Of a DNA stretch of 64,000 nt, positions 9,801 through 21,300 are shown in pieces. Within the stretch, counting starts at the first letter, position 1. Each line of letters starts with the position of its first letter. Under the pieces are notes generated by a model, which was not told where the DNA came from, searched no databases, and saw only the letters and a list, made by a program, of their open reading frames with translations. Made by a program: the position numbers and the translations under genes. The stretch is from Manihot esculenta (lineage: Eukaryota > Streptophyta > Magnoliopsida > Malpighiales > Euphorbiaceae): the NCBI RefSeq assembly GCF_001659605.2, contig NC_035164.2, forward strand, positions 8,791,038-8,855,037. The letters are read 5' to 3'.

Positions 9801-11834
9801 AACCTGACTGTCTAGCTCTCTCACATAAGCTAGGAACCCCTGACACCCCTTCCTTAACATTCTACGAGCCTGGAGGGCTGATATCAAACCCCTAGGTGTC
9901 CCTCTCCTGTCTCTTCTGAAGACACACTCTGACCCATCCTGGTCTCTGACACTGACTACCTTGTCTCTACAGTTCAGGGTAGCATCATATGTAGATAACC
10001 AGTCCATCCCTAGAATGACATCAAAATCTGTCAACTCTAGAACCACCAGGTCAGCTGGAAGGTATCTACCCTCTATGCACACTGGACTGAACCGACAGAC
10101 TGACTCTGCCAAAGATGGATCACATTTGGGTCCACTGACCCATAGAGGACACTCTAACTCAGACACTATCAGACCCAACCTCTCTGCAGCTCTAGAAGAA
10201 ATGAAAGAGTGAGAAGCACCGGGGTCCATTAAAGCATACACCTCTGAACACCCAATGATGAGATTACCTAACACCACCGTGTTCGACGTGTCTGCCTCCT
10301 GCTGAGTCAGGGTGAAAATCCGTGCTGGGGCTGACGGACCTACACCTCGGGAACCCATCCCTGATGAAGAGGCTACCCCTCTTCCTCTTCCTCTGCCACT
10401 GCTTGGTGGTACGGCTGAAGCTACGGGCTGAACTACACTGCCTGCACTCATCTGCTGGGATGGTGCAACCAAAGTCGCCTGAGGACATTCCCGTGCATAA
10501 TGTCCCTCCTGCCCACATCTATAGCAGGCTGTGGATCCCAACTGACAAGCTCCTCTATGCTGTTTGCCACACCTCTTGCACACTGGAAAATCTGCGCCAG
10601 AACTGGAGCCACTACTCATTCCCAGACCCGACTTAAGCCTATTCCAGAACTTGCCTCTCTTTCCTCTGAATTTCTCCCATCTCTTCTTACTTGCACTTAC
10701 TGTACCCTGTGAGGAGGAACCTGGTTTAGCACCAGAAGACTGTGCCTTAACTACACCTTGACTTATAGCACTGGCCTCCATCTTTCTAGCAGCATCCACA
10801 ATAGAGTGGAAACTTTCCTTCTCCGCATGAAGAATCAAAGAGAAATACCTGGGATGAAGCCTTGTGGCATATCTCTTTGCCTTCTTCTGATCTGTATCAT
10901 ATGCCTGACCGACATATGGCAACAATTCCAGGAACTTATCTGTATAGTCATCAACACTCATCTCCTCCCTCTGTCGCAACTGTTCAAACTCCACAACCTT
11001 TAGTTCCCTGGAACTGTCAGGAAAAGCCCATCCAGCAAATTCATTGGCGAACTCTTCCCATGTCATACTCTCAAGTCTCGGGTCCACATAGTTCTTGAAC
11101 CATTCTCTAGCTTTCTTACACTTTAAAGTGAACCCTGCCATCTCAATAGCTCTACCATCATCTGCTCCCAACTCACTTGTTATCATTTTGACTGCACTGA
11201 GATACTCAAAGGGATCATCTCCTGTATTAAATTTAGGAGCATCCAACTTTAAGTACTCGGTCATCTTCACCTTACTTCCCCCTGACGAACTGGGTTGCTG
11301 TGCTTCTACAACAGGGGCTACTGGTTCAGGAGGTGGTGGTGGAGGAACTGGTTCCCTTACTTCAGGTTGTACTGGACTGGGATGAACAGGTGGGGGTGGA
11401 TACATGTGATATGGTGGATAAAAGGAAGGATAGGGCATATATGGCATGTAGGGTGGATATGGGGCAAAACTGGAGAAATCCGACGTGCCTCCCATCGGAT
11501 ACTCTGGGCCCTGTGGAAAGGGTGGATAGCCAAACCCAGAGGCCTGAACGCCTCGCTGGGACTCCCCCATACCTTCTTCTGACCTTCCTACACCCATGCT
11601 TGCATCTCTACTCTGATCCTCTTCCCTCACACCTCTTTCTTCTACTGACCTTCCCCCTCTGCTTACTCCTCTCCTGCTCTCGTCAGAAGACCTTCTCGGG
11701 TCTCGTGACGTTCCTTCCCTGCTTGACCTGTGCGATCTTGCCCTTGGCAAGGCAGGTGGACGAGCAGCTGTACCCTCACTTACAGGTGGGACTCCTGTCA
11801 ATCTCGCGGATCGACGAGTTCCTCGCATCTTCAC
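6882..11834 (-). CDS. Tekay-1 Gag-Pol polyprotein with chromodomain (retrotransposon)
   Basis: One uninterrupted 1650-residue frame codes for the proteins that package and copy the element. The start ATG at 11834 lies about 190 bp after the PBS. Domains in order: Pro/Tyr-rich N-terminus; gag core about 190-350; zinc knuckle C437-C440-H445-C450; aspartic protease at DPGAS (D537); RT with DLRSGYHQL at 809-817 and catalytic FIDD at 871-874; RNase H with D1020, E1057 and D1082; integrase zinc finger H1237, H1244, C1274, C1277; integrase triad D1307, D1368, E1404 (DD35E spacing); GPF motif at 1542-1544; chromodomain about 1608-1650. All expected catalytic residues are visible. In the family the chromodomain steers integration toward heterochromatin. 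The frame looks competent, but the upstream LTR lacks its promoter half, so self-expression is doubtful. Confidence 0.97.
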   Translation of the reverse strand: MKMRGTRRSARLTGVPPVSEGTAARPPALPRARSHRSSREGTSRDPRRSSDESRRGVSRGGRSVEERGVREEDQSRDASMGVGRSEEGMGESQRGVQASGFGYPPFPQGPEYPMGGTSDFSSFAPYPPYMPYMPYPSFYPPYHMYPPPPVHPSPVQPEVREPVPPPPPPEPVAPVVEAQQPSSSGGSKVKMTEYLKLDAPKFNTGDDPFEYLSAVKMITSELGADDGRAIEMAGFTLKCKKAREWFKNYVDPRLESMTWEEFANEFAGWAFPDSSRELKVVEFEQLRQREEMSVDDYTDKFLELLPYVGQAYDTDQKKAKRYATRLHPRYFSLILHAEKESFHSIVDAARKMEASAISQGVVKAQSSGAKPGSSSQGTVSASKKRWEKFRGKRGKFWNRLKSGLGMSSGSSSGADFPVCKRCGKQHRGACQLGSTACYRCGQEGHYARECPQATLVAPSQQMSAGSVVQPVASAVPPSSGRGRGRGVASSSGMGSRGVGPSAPARIFTLTQQEADTSNTVVLGNLIIGCSEVYALMDPGASHSFISSRAAERLGLIVSELECPLWVSGPKCDPSLAESVCRFSPVCIEGRYLPADLVVLELTDFDVILGMDWLSTYDATLNCRDKVVSVRDQDGSECVFRRDRRGTPRGLISALQARRMLRKGCQGFLAYVRELDSQVREPSSVPVVSDFPDLFPEELPGLPPDREIEFEIELMPNARPISIPPYRMAPAELRELKEQLQDLVAKGFIRPSTSPWGAPVLFVRKKDGPLRLCVDYRQLNKVTIKNKYPLPRIDDLFDQLAGAGCFSKIDLRSGYHQLKIREGDVSKTAFRTRYGHYEFLVMPFGLTNAPAAFMDLMNRVFREYLDRFVIVFIDDILVYSRNAEDHAQHLRIVLQTLREHGLYAKFSKCEFWLRSISFLGHVVSEEGIAVDPKKVEAVANWPTPTTVTEIKSFLGLAGYYRRFVQDFSKIAAPMTRLTRKNQKFVWSEECEESFAELKRRLTSAPVLALPISDEDFTVFCDASRVGLGCVLMQNDKVIAYASRQLKKHELNYPTHDLEMAAVIFALKMWRHYLYGVTCEIYTDHKSLQHILSQRELNLRQRRWVELLSDYDCKIQYHPGKANVVADALSRKSLGSLSHIAVERRPVVKDFYKLVGDGLQLQLSGTGALIAQMRVTPVFLEQVALKQHEDPELVKIARTVQSGNSTEFRFDSEGLLRHGKRLCVPDDSSLKADIMREAHNARYSIHPGATKMYQDLRRVYWWPAMKREVAQFVSACETCQRVKLEHQKPAGMLNPLPIPEWKWENIAMDFVVGLPTTSNRLDSIWVIVDRLTKSAHFIPVRSNYSVDKLAQVYVDEIVRLHGVPVSIVSDRGPQFTSRFWRSLQNEMGTRLDFSTAFHPQTDGQSERTIQTIEDMLRMCVLDFGGSWRQHLPLVEFAYNNSHHASIGMAPYEALYGRKCRTPVCWEEVGEKTLAGPELVEITSKLVPIIRERIRTAVSRQKSYADIRRKQIKFQEGDMVLLKVSPMKGVVRFGKKGKLAPRYIGPFEILQKIGPVSYKLDLPASMERIHPVFHVSMLRKFVSDPEKVLSEPEVEILSDLTYVEQPVRILDTQIRKMRNKEIPMVKVLWNHHNLEECTWETRESMLQQYPYLF

Positions 11835-12022
11835 TCTCTGGAAAACAACAAATCACATAACACATAAGCAACACATCAAAAACATGCACATGCATAACTC
11901 AGGGCATTGCACATCAGCATAACATCCTATCCTCGTGGACATGTTTTTCCTATAGTGCTTGACCTGCTAAACCTCTCTATGAGCCCAACTCTCTCTTTAT
12001 AGGTCCGACCATATGAACCTAG

Positions 12023-12036
12023 GGCTCTGATACCAA
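12023..12036 (-). other. Tekay-1 primer-binding site (tRNA-iMet)
   Basis: The + strand reads GGCTCTGATACCAA. On the element strand it is TTGGTATCAGAGCC, complementary to the 3' end of initiator tRNA-Met and two bases from the 5' LTR. It is the start site for minus-strand DNA synthesis. Confidence 0.9.
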
Positions 12037-12038
12037 TC

Positions 12039-12519
12039 TGTAACAGCCCGGAAACCGAACTGCCACCGGCACTAGGATCCAGATCGACTTAAGGTCGCCG
12101 GGACCCGTAGTAAGCCTGCTATCCTGTCTGTATACCTGTGAAATCCCATACATGATCATACATTTGCTGTAAAAACATAAAACTTTTCTTCATTCCAAGG
12201 CTTAACCTGTGCATGCACACTCTCTGTTCTATACCAATCCCTACTAGAGCTCCTCATGGCTCTAGGCGGATCATACTCATAATGTTAAGCCCGGTTTTGC
12301 TCATAAACATACAACAATAGATGTAAACATAAACTGATCATGTGAAAAGAACAAGGGATTACAACTCTTATAGTCAAGCACCATTCTATACACCGTACAT
12401 GTACACAATCTCTATACATATACATGTCCACACTAACTATTACAAAACTCTGTACTCTTCCTGTACCCTGCTGAGTTCTCTCTGACCTCTGAACCTGCAC
12501 CACTGAAGTTAAGGGAGAG
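12039..12519 (-). repeat. Tekay-1 5' LTR, truncated (promoter half missing)
   Basis: It aligns with 4651-5130, the PBS-proximal 481 bp of the LTR. It then stops at GAGAG (12515-12519), where the sequence becomes Copia-1 LTR. The TATA region and the dyad arrays (equivalent to 5755-6640) are absent. Confidence 0.9.
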
Positions 12520-13530
12520 ATATCTTCTGGGCCCCTCAATAAGTGAGACTGAGAAATGCATGGCCGTGCTCAAATGAATTGATAGTGTGATCAATATCAT
12601 TTGATTTTTATCAGTCTACTTAGAGATCGAGAAATCATAAGTTTGAACATTATAAGTTTGACATTGACCATGACTTATGTTCAAACTAGATATCGTGAGA
12701 CAAAGGGATTAATTCATGTTCTATTTATTAGGCTTTATCGGACTATTGATCCTCATATTAGTTGGGTAGTCATAATGTCTTGCTAGAGGCCACTTCTGAC
12801 TTATGGGCCTTGTGGGACTAGGCCTATTGCCAATTAATGTGAGCTTATTGGGTCACACACAAAAGAACGTTGTTGATGTGCTATGTCATATTAATGGGCT
12901 AAAAGCCCAAAACCCATTAATATAATTAATAATAATAAAGTGTTATTATTATTAATCATTATTATAATTAATAATAATAAAGTGTTATTATTATTAATAT
13001 TAATTATTATGAGATAATAATATTTAAAAGATCTGCAGTCTATCTGTAACTGTTACAGATAAAGGATTCTATCACATAAGATATTTGAATATCTGCGAGA
13101 TTGTGATAGTAGGTTATGAACAAAACTCCTTTTAGGAAAATGAGTTGTGGGAAAAACACAACTACTTTTAGGAAAAACAAAAGATGGAAACATATAAATA
13201 CCCCTTCTACGAATTGTGGAAGGTACATTTTTTAGAAAACTCAGTCTAAAAAGCTGCAAATTGTGAAGCACATAATCTATCTATCTTTGAGAGAGCTAGC
13301 ACTCTAGAAGGATAGAAGACGTTCGTGTGGATACCATAGAGGGTGTTCGTTTAAAAAAGCAGCACTATCAGTCCAACATTGTATCTTCTCGACGAGATTA
13401 ACAGGTTAGTTTCATATCCTTCTTGTGAATTAAACGAAGCACTCAGATTCTGGGAAAAGGAAATCAGAGAAATTTTATTTTTCCGCTGCGCCTTTGGATT
13501 GTAATAATCTCGAGATTTCCCAACAGTGGT
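12515..13530 (+). repeat. Duplicated Copia-1 LTR segment with the GTGGT junction
   Basis: It is identical by eye to 1906-2921, including the Copia LTR end and GTGGT, at a constant offset of 10,609 bp. It joins Tekay-1 LTR sequence across a 5-bp microhomology (GAGAG). It carries a second TATAAATA box (13193-13200). Confidence 0.93.
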
Positions 13531-15649
13531 TGTAATACCCGGCTCGAGTCCGGCATCGGAATTCCTGTAGTCCGGTGGAATCTCGAGTGTCGGAACCCTC
13601 GAGAAGGGTAATTCATATGTTTTTGAATGTTTTCTAACTTGTTTTATGGTTTAAAGGATAAAGGAAAATGAGTTTTGATAAGAAAAGCAACAAGGGAGCA
13701 ATGCAAAGGTTCGGCCGCCGAAGGTCACTTTCGGCCGCCGAACATTGCATGGTTTCGGATTCACGTTCAGCTGCCGAAGGTGGTCTGGCCAGCCACCTAT
13801 AAAAAGGGCTAAGGGTCGGTGGAAGGAGGATATTTCTCCTGCACTTGCAGCCAGAGGTGAGTTCCAGCCTCTCCTAAGTTGACTTTCATGTTTTTCATGT
13901 TTTTCACCAAATCTTCCAAGGGTTTTAAGGGTTTTGGTGTGTTTTGAAGGTTTTGAGCAAAAATAGCAAGTTTGGAAGTTTGGAGCTTTGGAAGAGCTTT
14001 TCTTCATATCTCCACGTTAGGATCACTCATCCTCAAGTTCTTCAGGAGGTAAGGGTGGATCCTGAACTTCTTTGCTGATTTTTAAAGGTTTTATGAAAGT
14101 TTGATGGGTAGTATGCATGATTAGGTTTTTGGGAGATGTTTATGGTCCAGCTTGTGACGTATTGTTTGATGTGTTTGTTTGAGGTTTTAGGCTAGTTTTG
14201 GACCTCTTTATGCATGTTTTATGGTATGTGCTAGTTGGGAGTAGTTGATATGCATGTTGGGAACGTTTTGGGTGAGTTTTGCATGAAACAGAGCAGGGTT
14301 CTGCCCAACGGGCAAAACCAGGTTCGGCCGCCGAACGAAGGTTCGGCCGCCGAACCCCTTGTGGAGGCAGTTTCGGCTGCCAAAGCTTGCCCCCGAAACT
14401 TGGGACTTTCGTCTCTGGAGGCAAGGTTCGGCCGCCGAAAGTGTCGCCGAAGGTTGAGTTTCGTCTCTGGACGAGACTTTCAGCTGCCGAAGGTGCCGCC
14501 GAACATGCATGAGTTTCGTCTCTGGAGAAGGGTTTCGGCCGCCGAACATGCCGCCGAAAGTGTCCTGTCCAGCTTTCTTTTGCATGTTTTATGTGCTTAT
14601 TTGGGGATCGTTTAGAGGGGTTTTAGGGAGTTTCAGAGAGATGTTCTTGCGTTAGTTTGGTCCCTCATTTGAGACCACCTGTGTAGGAACGGACCAGAGG
14701 AACCCCAGAGAGCAACAGTGAACACTGTTTCAGAACCTGCAGAGTTAGTACAGAGTCAGCCAGAGGTGAGTGGAACTTCTCTTTTCAGCACTAAACTATT
14801 TTGAGCATATGTCATGCATCATAAGAGTATAGTAGGGTGTTTGCATTAGTTTCACGAAGTTGACGCATTGCATAATACGATGTGTATGAGGCTGTGGATA
14901 GACCAAGGCGACTCCAATAGCCCAAACTCTGTTATAAGACCTGGCCGGGCCAGGCAGCCATCTGTAGGTAAGACTTGACTAGATCAGGCAGCAAAGATAG
15001 TAAGACCTGGCTGGGCCAGGCGGGCAGAGTGTAAGACCTGGCCGGGCCAGGCAGATTGAGGTTGTAAGACCTGGCTAGGCCAGGCATCCTTTGAGTGGGA
15101 TTGTTGGTGGTCATGTCTGATCCCTGAGATGATGTGCTGTAATGCATTCCATGAGATCATGTTTTAAACTTATGGTTATATTGTTCTGCTCATTGGGCTT
15201 GTATAGCTCATCCCTCTCCCCTAACCCCAGTTGTGCAGGTTCAGAGTCCAGAGGGAGTCCAGCAGAGTTTGCCAGAAGAAGGGTTATGTAATAGTTAGTG
15301 TGGACATGTACATGTAAAGAGATAATGTATAGTGTGTAGCTCTGTGCTTGACTTATAAGAGTTGTAATCCCTTGTTGTAGACACATGATCAGTTTATGTA
15401 TGTTTCTTTTATTGTTAATGAATATGAGAAAACCAGGCTTAACATTATGAGTTGATAGATCAGACATAGTGCATGCACAGGTTAAGCCCTGGAGAAAAGG
15501 AAAGTTTGAATGATTTGACAGAAAATGTATGATCATGTATGGGATTTCACAGGTACACAGACAGGATAGCAGGCTTACTACGGGTCCCGGCGACCTTAAG
15601 TCGATCTGGATCCTAGTGCCGGTAGCAGTTCGGTTTCCGGGCTGTTACA
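13531..15649 (+). repeat. Tekay-type LTR, + strand, copy 2 (complete)
   Basis: This 2119-bp LTR runs from TGTAATACCCGG to GGGCTGTTACA and is followed by GTGGT at 15650-15654. It is the uninterrupted version of 2922-4650; sequence continues directly past the point where Tekay-1 sits in copy 1. It behaves as a solo LTR, with no internal region. TATA is at 13798-13805, dyads at 13710-13778 and 14322-14560, and hairpin repeats at about 14935-15090. Confidence 0.92.
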
Positions 15650-15650
15650 G

Positions 15651-15663
15651 TGGTATCAGAGCC
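15651..15663 (+). other. Copia-1 primer-binding site
   Basis: TGGTATCAGAGCC matches the tRNA-iMet complement. The first bases overlap the distal GTGGT duplication, so the Tekay LTR separated the PBS from its LTR. Confidence 0.88.
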
Positions 15664-16763
15664 AACCTGTGCTTTTTGTTTAAATTAATTACGCCATGAT
15701 TAATATGATATATGTGATATATACTTATTTGAATGGCATGATTATTATGAAATTTGTATGGATGAATGGTTCGATCATTTAGATAATTTTAATTTTTGTT
15801 AGAAAAATTAAAATAAATAAATAATTAAAAAAAAGGGGATTTTTCCTGAAAATCGTGGAAGATAATCTGCAACTCTTGGAGCATCTGGCGAACAGCCTGA
15901 TGACATCCGACAATGGGCTTTGAGTCCCTATGGCCAATGATGCACGCATGCCGCACACTTGTTGCGTGATGGCGGATGAAGCCTCGCATGGTGTGGTTGC
16001 CAAGCGCAGGCTCGTGGAGCGACCGGCGGGCCACTGATTTCTTGGCGGCGGTAAGGGCTTCTTCCTGAGGAAGAAGAGGCCCAAAATTACATTTTTGCCC
16101 TTGAAATAAAAAAAAATATTAATAAGAAAATAAATTTAAATTATTTTCTTTTAGTCTTTAAATAAGATTTAAATGACTATATTTTATTATTTTGTCATAT
16201 ATTAGTATGAGATACTATGTATTATTGTCTATATATATATGTATGCATATAGAATACTATAATATATATATGCAAGACAAAATACTTAAAATTAAAAGTT
16301 GAACCTTCACTCTAAAATTTTAAGTTTTAATGCCACCCATATATTAAATACCTATCAAGACTAAGATCACCAAAATGTAGGTTTTGGCAAAGCAAAGTGC
16401 TTAGGTTATCCTAGTAAGATAGGATGAGTAATAATTACTCATTTATTTAATTTTGGTTGGGCTTAATTAGGCTATCAATACGGTTTTGGGCCTAAGGCAT
16501 TAGATGGGGTATAACATGCATTTGACATATGATGTCAACACCTCATAATCTAAAAGTTACATTAGATGTAATTGGTAAGGACTTACCTACCTAAATAACT
16601 TAATTCTAAGCGTCATGCCAAAGCTGACTTAGAATTAGGTGAAATATGGATCTTAACCCACTAAAATAATATTATTTTTTAGAGTTATATTTTAGTGGGA
16701 GATTATTATCACCTCAATATTAATTTACTAAATTAATTATATTTGCATATTTTGTAGATAATT
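15664..16763 (+). other. Copia-1 leader with an embedded GC-rich block
   Basis: This is untranslated sequence between the PBS and gag. Most is AT-rich, but 15835-16085 is markedly GC-rich (for example GACCGGCGGGCC at 16021-16032) with abrupt edges. No protein or RNA family was recognised. The open frames on its minus strand have no recognisable domain. Confidence 0.6.
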
Positions 16764-19700
16764 ATGACTGCTAATAACAATTCCACCTTATCACTGTGAT
16801 CCATCCTTGAGAAGGATAAACTGAAAGAAAATGGGACTAATTTTGTTGACTGGTTTAGAAACTTGAGAATTGTTCTCAAGCAAGAGAAAAAGTCCTACGT
16901 GCTTGTAACGACCCGAAAATCGGACAGCTACTGGCGCTAGGATCCAGATCGGCTTAAGGCCGCCGGGACCCGTAGCAAGCCTGACATGTAACCTGTAAAC
17001 CTGTTTAATCCCATACATGATCAACAACATACATAAAAATTAAAACTTTTCTTTCATACATTCTATCATACACCAAACTCAACCTGTGCATGCACTGAAC
17101 ATAATCATCATCATAAACTTGACCCCTCTATGGGATCTCATCAATGCCCCCAATGGGTGGCACAACATGTGTTGAGTTGGCTAACATAGTCATCAATAAA
17201 TATTAAGATCATGTAACAAAAAGGGATTACAACATCTATAGGGTCAAGCACAATTTCTAATCCTCAATATCAATATACATAACATAACTATTCTGTTATA
17301 CATCATCTTACAATTTATCATGTCCACTATCTATCTGTTACAAACATAAGACTTTACTCTTCTTGACTTCTCTGTCTAGCCCGTACCTGCAATCCTGGGG
17401 GATTAGGGGAAAAGGGGTGAGCTACAAGAGCCCAGTGAGCAGAATGATAGAAAACAACATTTAAAATCTCATGCCATCATGTAATGCAACACATCACAAT
17501 AAATCACATCTCGGATGGTATTGTCACCAATAGTCCTCTACATTCCAAAGTGCCGGGACGTAGAATGGGTACAACCGGTCTTTCTCTTAACATAACATAT
17601 CATACATACCAATGTGCCAGGGACGTAGAATGGGTACAACCTGGACTTTCTCTTACATAGTGCCAGGGACGTAGAATGGGTACAACCTGGACTTCCATAC
17701 CGTATCATGTCATAACATCATCATATCATATGAGGACTAAAGGGTCATCCAATAACCAATCCACATCAACATCATAAATGCAATGCAACATATTCGTGAG
17801 TTCTAATGCAAACAACCTAATTCATCACATGGCATTCATAATGCATGAACATGCTCAACTGTATAATTCATTTGCTTTAAAACATAAAGGTTTATTCTAC
17901 TCACCTCTGGCTCAAGCTTTACGACTCAGAAGCAGCTGAACTCACTGCTGGGGTCCTCGGTTCCTCGGGTCCGAACCTACACAGGTGGACTCAAATGAGG
18001 GACCAAACAGCTAGAACATAACTCTAAAAACATCCCCCAAAAACCCCTAAAACACCTCAAAACAATCATGCACAAACATGCAAAGGAAGGCTGGACAGGG
18101 CACTTTCGGCGGCAGGTTCGACGGCCGAAAGTCCCTCCAGAGCCGAAAGTCAGGCAGGTTCGGCGGCACCTTCGGCAGCCGAAACTCCTAGACAGAGGCG
18201 AAACTCATGCATGTTCGGCGGTACTTTCGGCAGCCGAAACTCCCAGACAGAGGCGAAAGTCCTCTTTCGGGGGCAAGCTTCGGCAGCCGAATGCTGCCTC
18301 CATAAGAGGGTTCGGCGGCCGAAAGTTCCTTCGGCTGCCGAACTTGGTTTCTCCCAGAATGGCAGAAACTCAGCTCTTCTATGCATATTTGCCTCCAAAA
18401 CTTCCAACATGCATATAACTCATTCAAATCATGCAAATACACATACATTGGCTCCTAGGGGCCTCAAACTAACTTAAACCCCAACTACAACACACAATAA
18501 CAACACATTGCTCAAAAACACAACATAAACTCAAAAACCTAACTATGAGCTAAACACGCATTCTACCCCATAGATCTTGCATAAAACTTACTTTAAACAT
18601 GAAATGAGCTTAAGATCGGCTCTTACCTCTTGAAGATATAGAGAGAGATGTCCTAAACTCGGAGGTGGGAGATTTTTGAGTTCTTGAACCTCAAAGCTCC
18701 AAAACTTGCTTTAAACTCGAAAATCTTCAAAACAAAGCAAAAACTTGTGAAAATCTTGAAAGATTTGAAGGAAAAACTCAAGGATTGGTGAGGAACGGCG
18801 GAGAGCTCACCTTGGCCGACAATGGGGAGAAAAACTCGCCCGTTTTCGGCTAAGGGACCCTTTTATAGTGGCTGGCCAGGCCACGTTCGGGGGCCGAACG
18901 TGCCTCCGCATGCATGCCATGTTCGGCGGCTGAACTTGAGGTTCGGCGGCCGAACCTGGACTTTCCTCAACCTATGCCTTCGGGGGCCTAAGGCACACTC
19001 GAAATGCCTGCATGTTCGGGGCCGAACTTGAGGTTCGGCGGCCGAACCTGGGTTTTCCTCCAAGGTTGTTTTCATTCAAAAACTCATTTCCTCTTTACTT
19101 AAAACCATGAAAAACATTAAAATATTTTATGAAAACATGTTTCTACCCTACTAGAGGCTTCCGACATCCGAGATTCCACCGGACGGTAGGAATTCCGATA
19201 CCGGAGTCTAGCTGGGTATTACAGTGCTTGATGAAGTTGTCCCTGAACCACCTCCTGTTGATGCTACTAATGCTGTTAAGAACAAGCATAAGAAGCATAT
19301 GGATGATTCTAATGACATTGGATGTCTTATGTTGGCAACTATGTGTCCAGAACTTCAGAAGGATCTGGAGCACCTTGAGGCTTATGAGATGAGTGTCCAT
19401 CTCAAACAAGCTTTCCAACAGCAAGCTAGGCAGGATAGGTATGAAACCACCATTGCATTGCATGATTGCAAAATGGTCGAAGGTGAATCAGTTAGTGCTC
19501 ATGTTTTGAAGATGAAAGGCTACATTGATCACCTTGCTAGGCTTGGCTATTCTCTGAGTTTAGAACTCTCTATGGATTTGATCCTACATTCTTTACCTAG
19601 CAGTTTTTCTCAGTTTGTCATGAACTATAACGTGAACAACATGGAGAAATCCATTCCTGAGTTGCATGGGATGCTAAAGACAGCTGAAGTAAATATCAAG

Positions 19701-19889
19701 AAAAGGCCTACCCAAATTTTGAATGTCAATAAGGGTAAGCCTATGAAAAATAAGGGGAAGCCCAAGTCTAAAAGTGGTAATGGGCCTAAGGGACAAGGCA
19801 AGCCTAAATGGCAACCCAAGGCAAAAGTTCCTAAGGAAATAGTTCCTAAGGAAGGAGTCTGCTTCCATTGCAAGGAACTAGGGCATTAG
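16764..19889 (+). pseudogene. Copia-1 gag, split by a solo LTR
   Basis: ATG at 16764 opens a Copia gag reading into WFRNLRIVLKQEKKSYVL. It has a TGA about 12 codons in, is interrupted at 16904 by a Tekay LTR, and resumes at 19229 after the duplicated GTGCT. The remainder has the Copia gag core (LHDCKMVEGESVSAHVLKMK), a Lys/Pro-rich stretch, and the start of a zinc knuckle (CFHCKELGH) cut by TAG at 19887, just before the expected last cysteine (KRNC). Gag forms the virus-like particle. This copy cannot make it intact. Confidence 0.88.
16904..19223 (-). repeat. Tekay-type solo LTR, minus strand, in Copia-1 gag
   Basis: This 2320-bp LTR appears on the + strand as TGTAACGACCCG...GGGTATTACA. It is flanked by GTGCT at 16899-16903 and 19224-19228. 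There is no internal region, so it is a solo LTR left by LTR-LTR recombination. It has tandem modules at about 17555-17695, dyads at 18105-18350 and 18875-19050, and a minus-strand TATA at 18861-18868. It is a different subfamily from the 2922 LTR and closer to the one at 61203. Confidence 0.94.
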
Positions 19890-21300
19890 AAGAGAAATTG
19901 CAAATTCTATTTGGATGAGTGCAAGAAGAAGAAGAGTAGTGAGACTACGACTTCGGGTATTTATGTTATAGATATTAATTTATCTATTTCTACTTCATGG
20001 GTATTAGATACCGAATGTGGTTCTCACATTTGTACAAATGTGCAGGGTCTCAAAAGGAGTAGAAAACTGAAAAAGGGAGATGTGAACCTATGCGTAGGCA
20101 ATGGAGCAAGAGTTGCTGTCTTAGCTGTAGGGACTTATGAAGTTGTGTTGTCCAATGGGCTTTTGTTAGTTTTGAACAATTGCTTTTATGTTCCTACTTT
20201 GAGTAGGAATATTATTTCAGTTTCTGTTTTTGACGATGAAGGTTTTTCATTTCTTATTAAGAATAAGAAATACTCCATTAATAAAGATGATTTGCTTTAT
20301 TGTATTGCAAATTCATATGATGGCCTTTATGTCCTTAATCTAGATGATTCTACAGACAACAATATCTATAACATAACTTCTAAGAAAACTAAGCTAAATG
20401 AGTTAAACCCAACATATTTATGGCACTGTCATCTTAGCCATATAAATGAGAATCGCATATCTAAACTCCATAAAGATGGTTTATTAGAATCATTTGATTT
20501 TGAATCATTTGAAAATTGTGAATCTTGTTTGCTTGGTAAGATGATAAAGGACCTTTTACTGGACAAGGTCAAAGGGCTTCAGACTTATTGGGCTTAATAC
20601 ATACAGATATGTGTGGCCCACTAAGCATTAGTGTCAGGGGAGGTTATCAGTACTTCATTACATTCACTGATGATTTCAGTAGGTATGGCTATGTCTACCT
20701 AATGAAACATAAGCATGAATCTTTTAAAATGTTTAGAACTTTTCAAAATGAAGTACAAAATCAACTTGGTAGAACTATTAAAGTGCTTCGATCTGATCGA
20801 GGTGGTGAATATTTGAGCCAAGAGTTTGATGAACATCTTAGAAATTGTGGAATTGTTTCACTATTAACTCCTCAGGGAACTCCACAATGGAATGGTGTTT
20901 CTGAAAGGAGAAATCGAACTTTATTAGATATGGTTTGATCTATGATGAGTCAAACAAATCTCTCTTTATCATTTTGGGATTATGCCTTGGAAACAGCTGC
21001 ATTTATTCTAAACCAAGTACCATCGAAAGCAGTTGAAAAGACACCATATGAGTTATGGACTGGCAAAATGCCCGGTTTGTCTTTTTTTAAGATTTGGGGT
21101 TGTGAGGCTTATGTGAAACGCCCAATTTCAGATAAGCTAGCTCCAAAATCTATCAAGTGCAATTTTGTGGGGTATCTTAAGGAAACCAAAGGATACTATT
21201 TCTATATTCTCTCAGAGAACAAAGTATTTGTTGCTCGAAATGGTACCTTTTTAGAAAAGGATTTTATCTCTCAGAGATTCAGTAGGAGTACAGTGTGACT
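19890..21300 (+). pseudogene. Copia-1 protease and integrase, degenerate
   Basis: Gag-pol continues after the stop in the same frame. The protease site reads WVLDTECGSH, where the residue after the catalytic DT, usually Gly, is Glu. The integrase zinc region (HCHLSH...CESCLLGK) is at about 20420-20535. A one-base frameshift near 20570-20590 shifts the frame before GLIHTDMCGP (first catalytic Asp). The second Asp is in VLRSDRGGEY and the Glu in NGVSERRNR. A TGA at 20936 interrupts the C-terminal part. Confidence 0.88.

Larger units (their letters stand above)
4651..12519 (-). mobile_element. Tekay-1: chromovirus (Ty3/Gypsy) element with intact polyprotein
   Basis: Read on the minus strand the order is: truncated 5' LTR (12039-12519), PBS (12023-12036), leader, single gag-pol ORF (11834-6882), polypurine tract, full 3' LTR (4651-6803). 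It entered the + strand Tekay LTR after GAGTC at 4646-4650. The right-hand duplication is absent because the 5' LTR ends at a chimeric junction (12515-12519, GAGAG) with Copia LTR sequence. The two LTRs differ at about 6 of 481 aligned positions by eye, so it is fairly young. The chromodomain at the polyprotein C-terminus places it among chromoviruses, most like the Tekay clade. Confidence 0.92.

Noticed and set aside
11300..11860. 186-codon + strand frame opposite Tekay-1 gag
   Set aside because: It is a shadow of the Pro/Tyr-rich gag N-terminus on the other strand.
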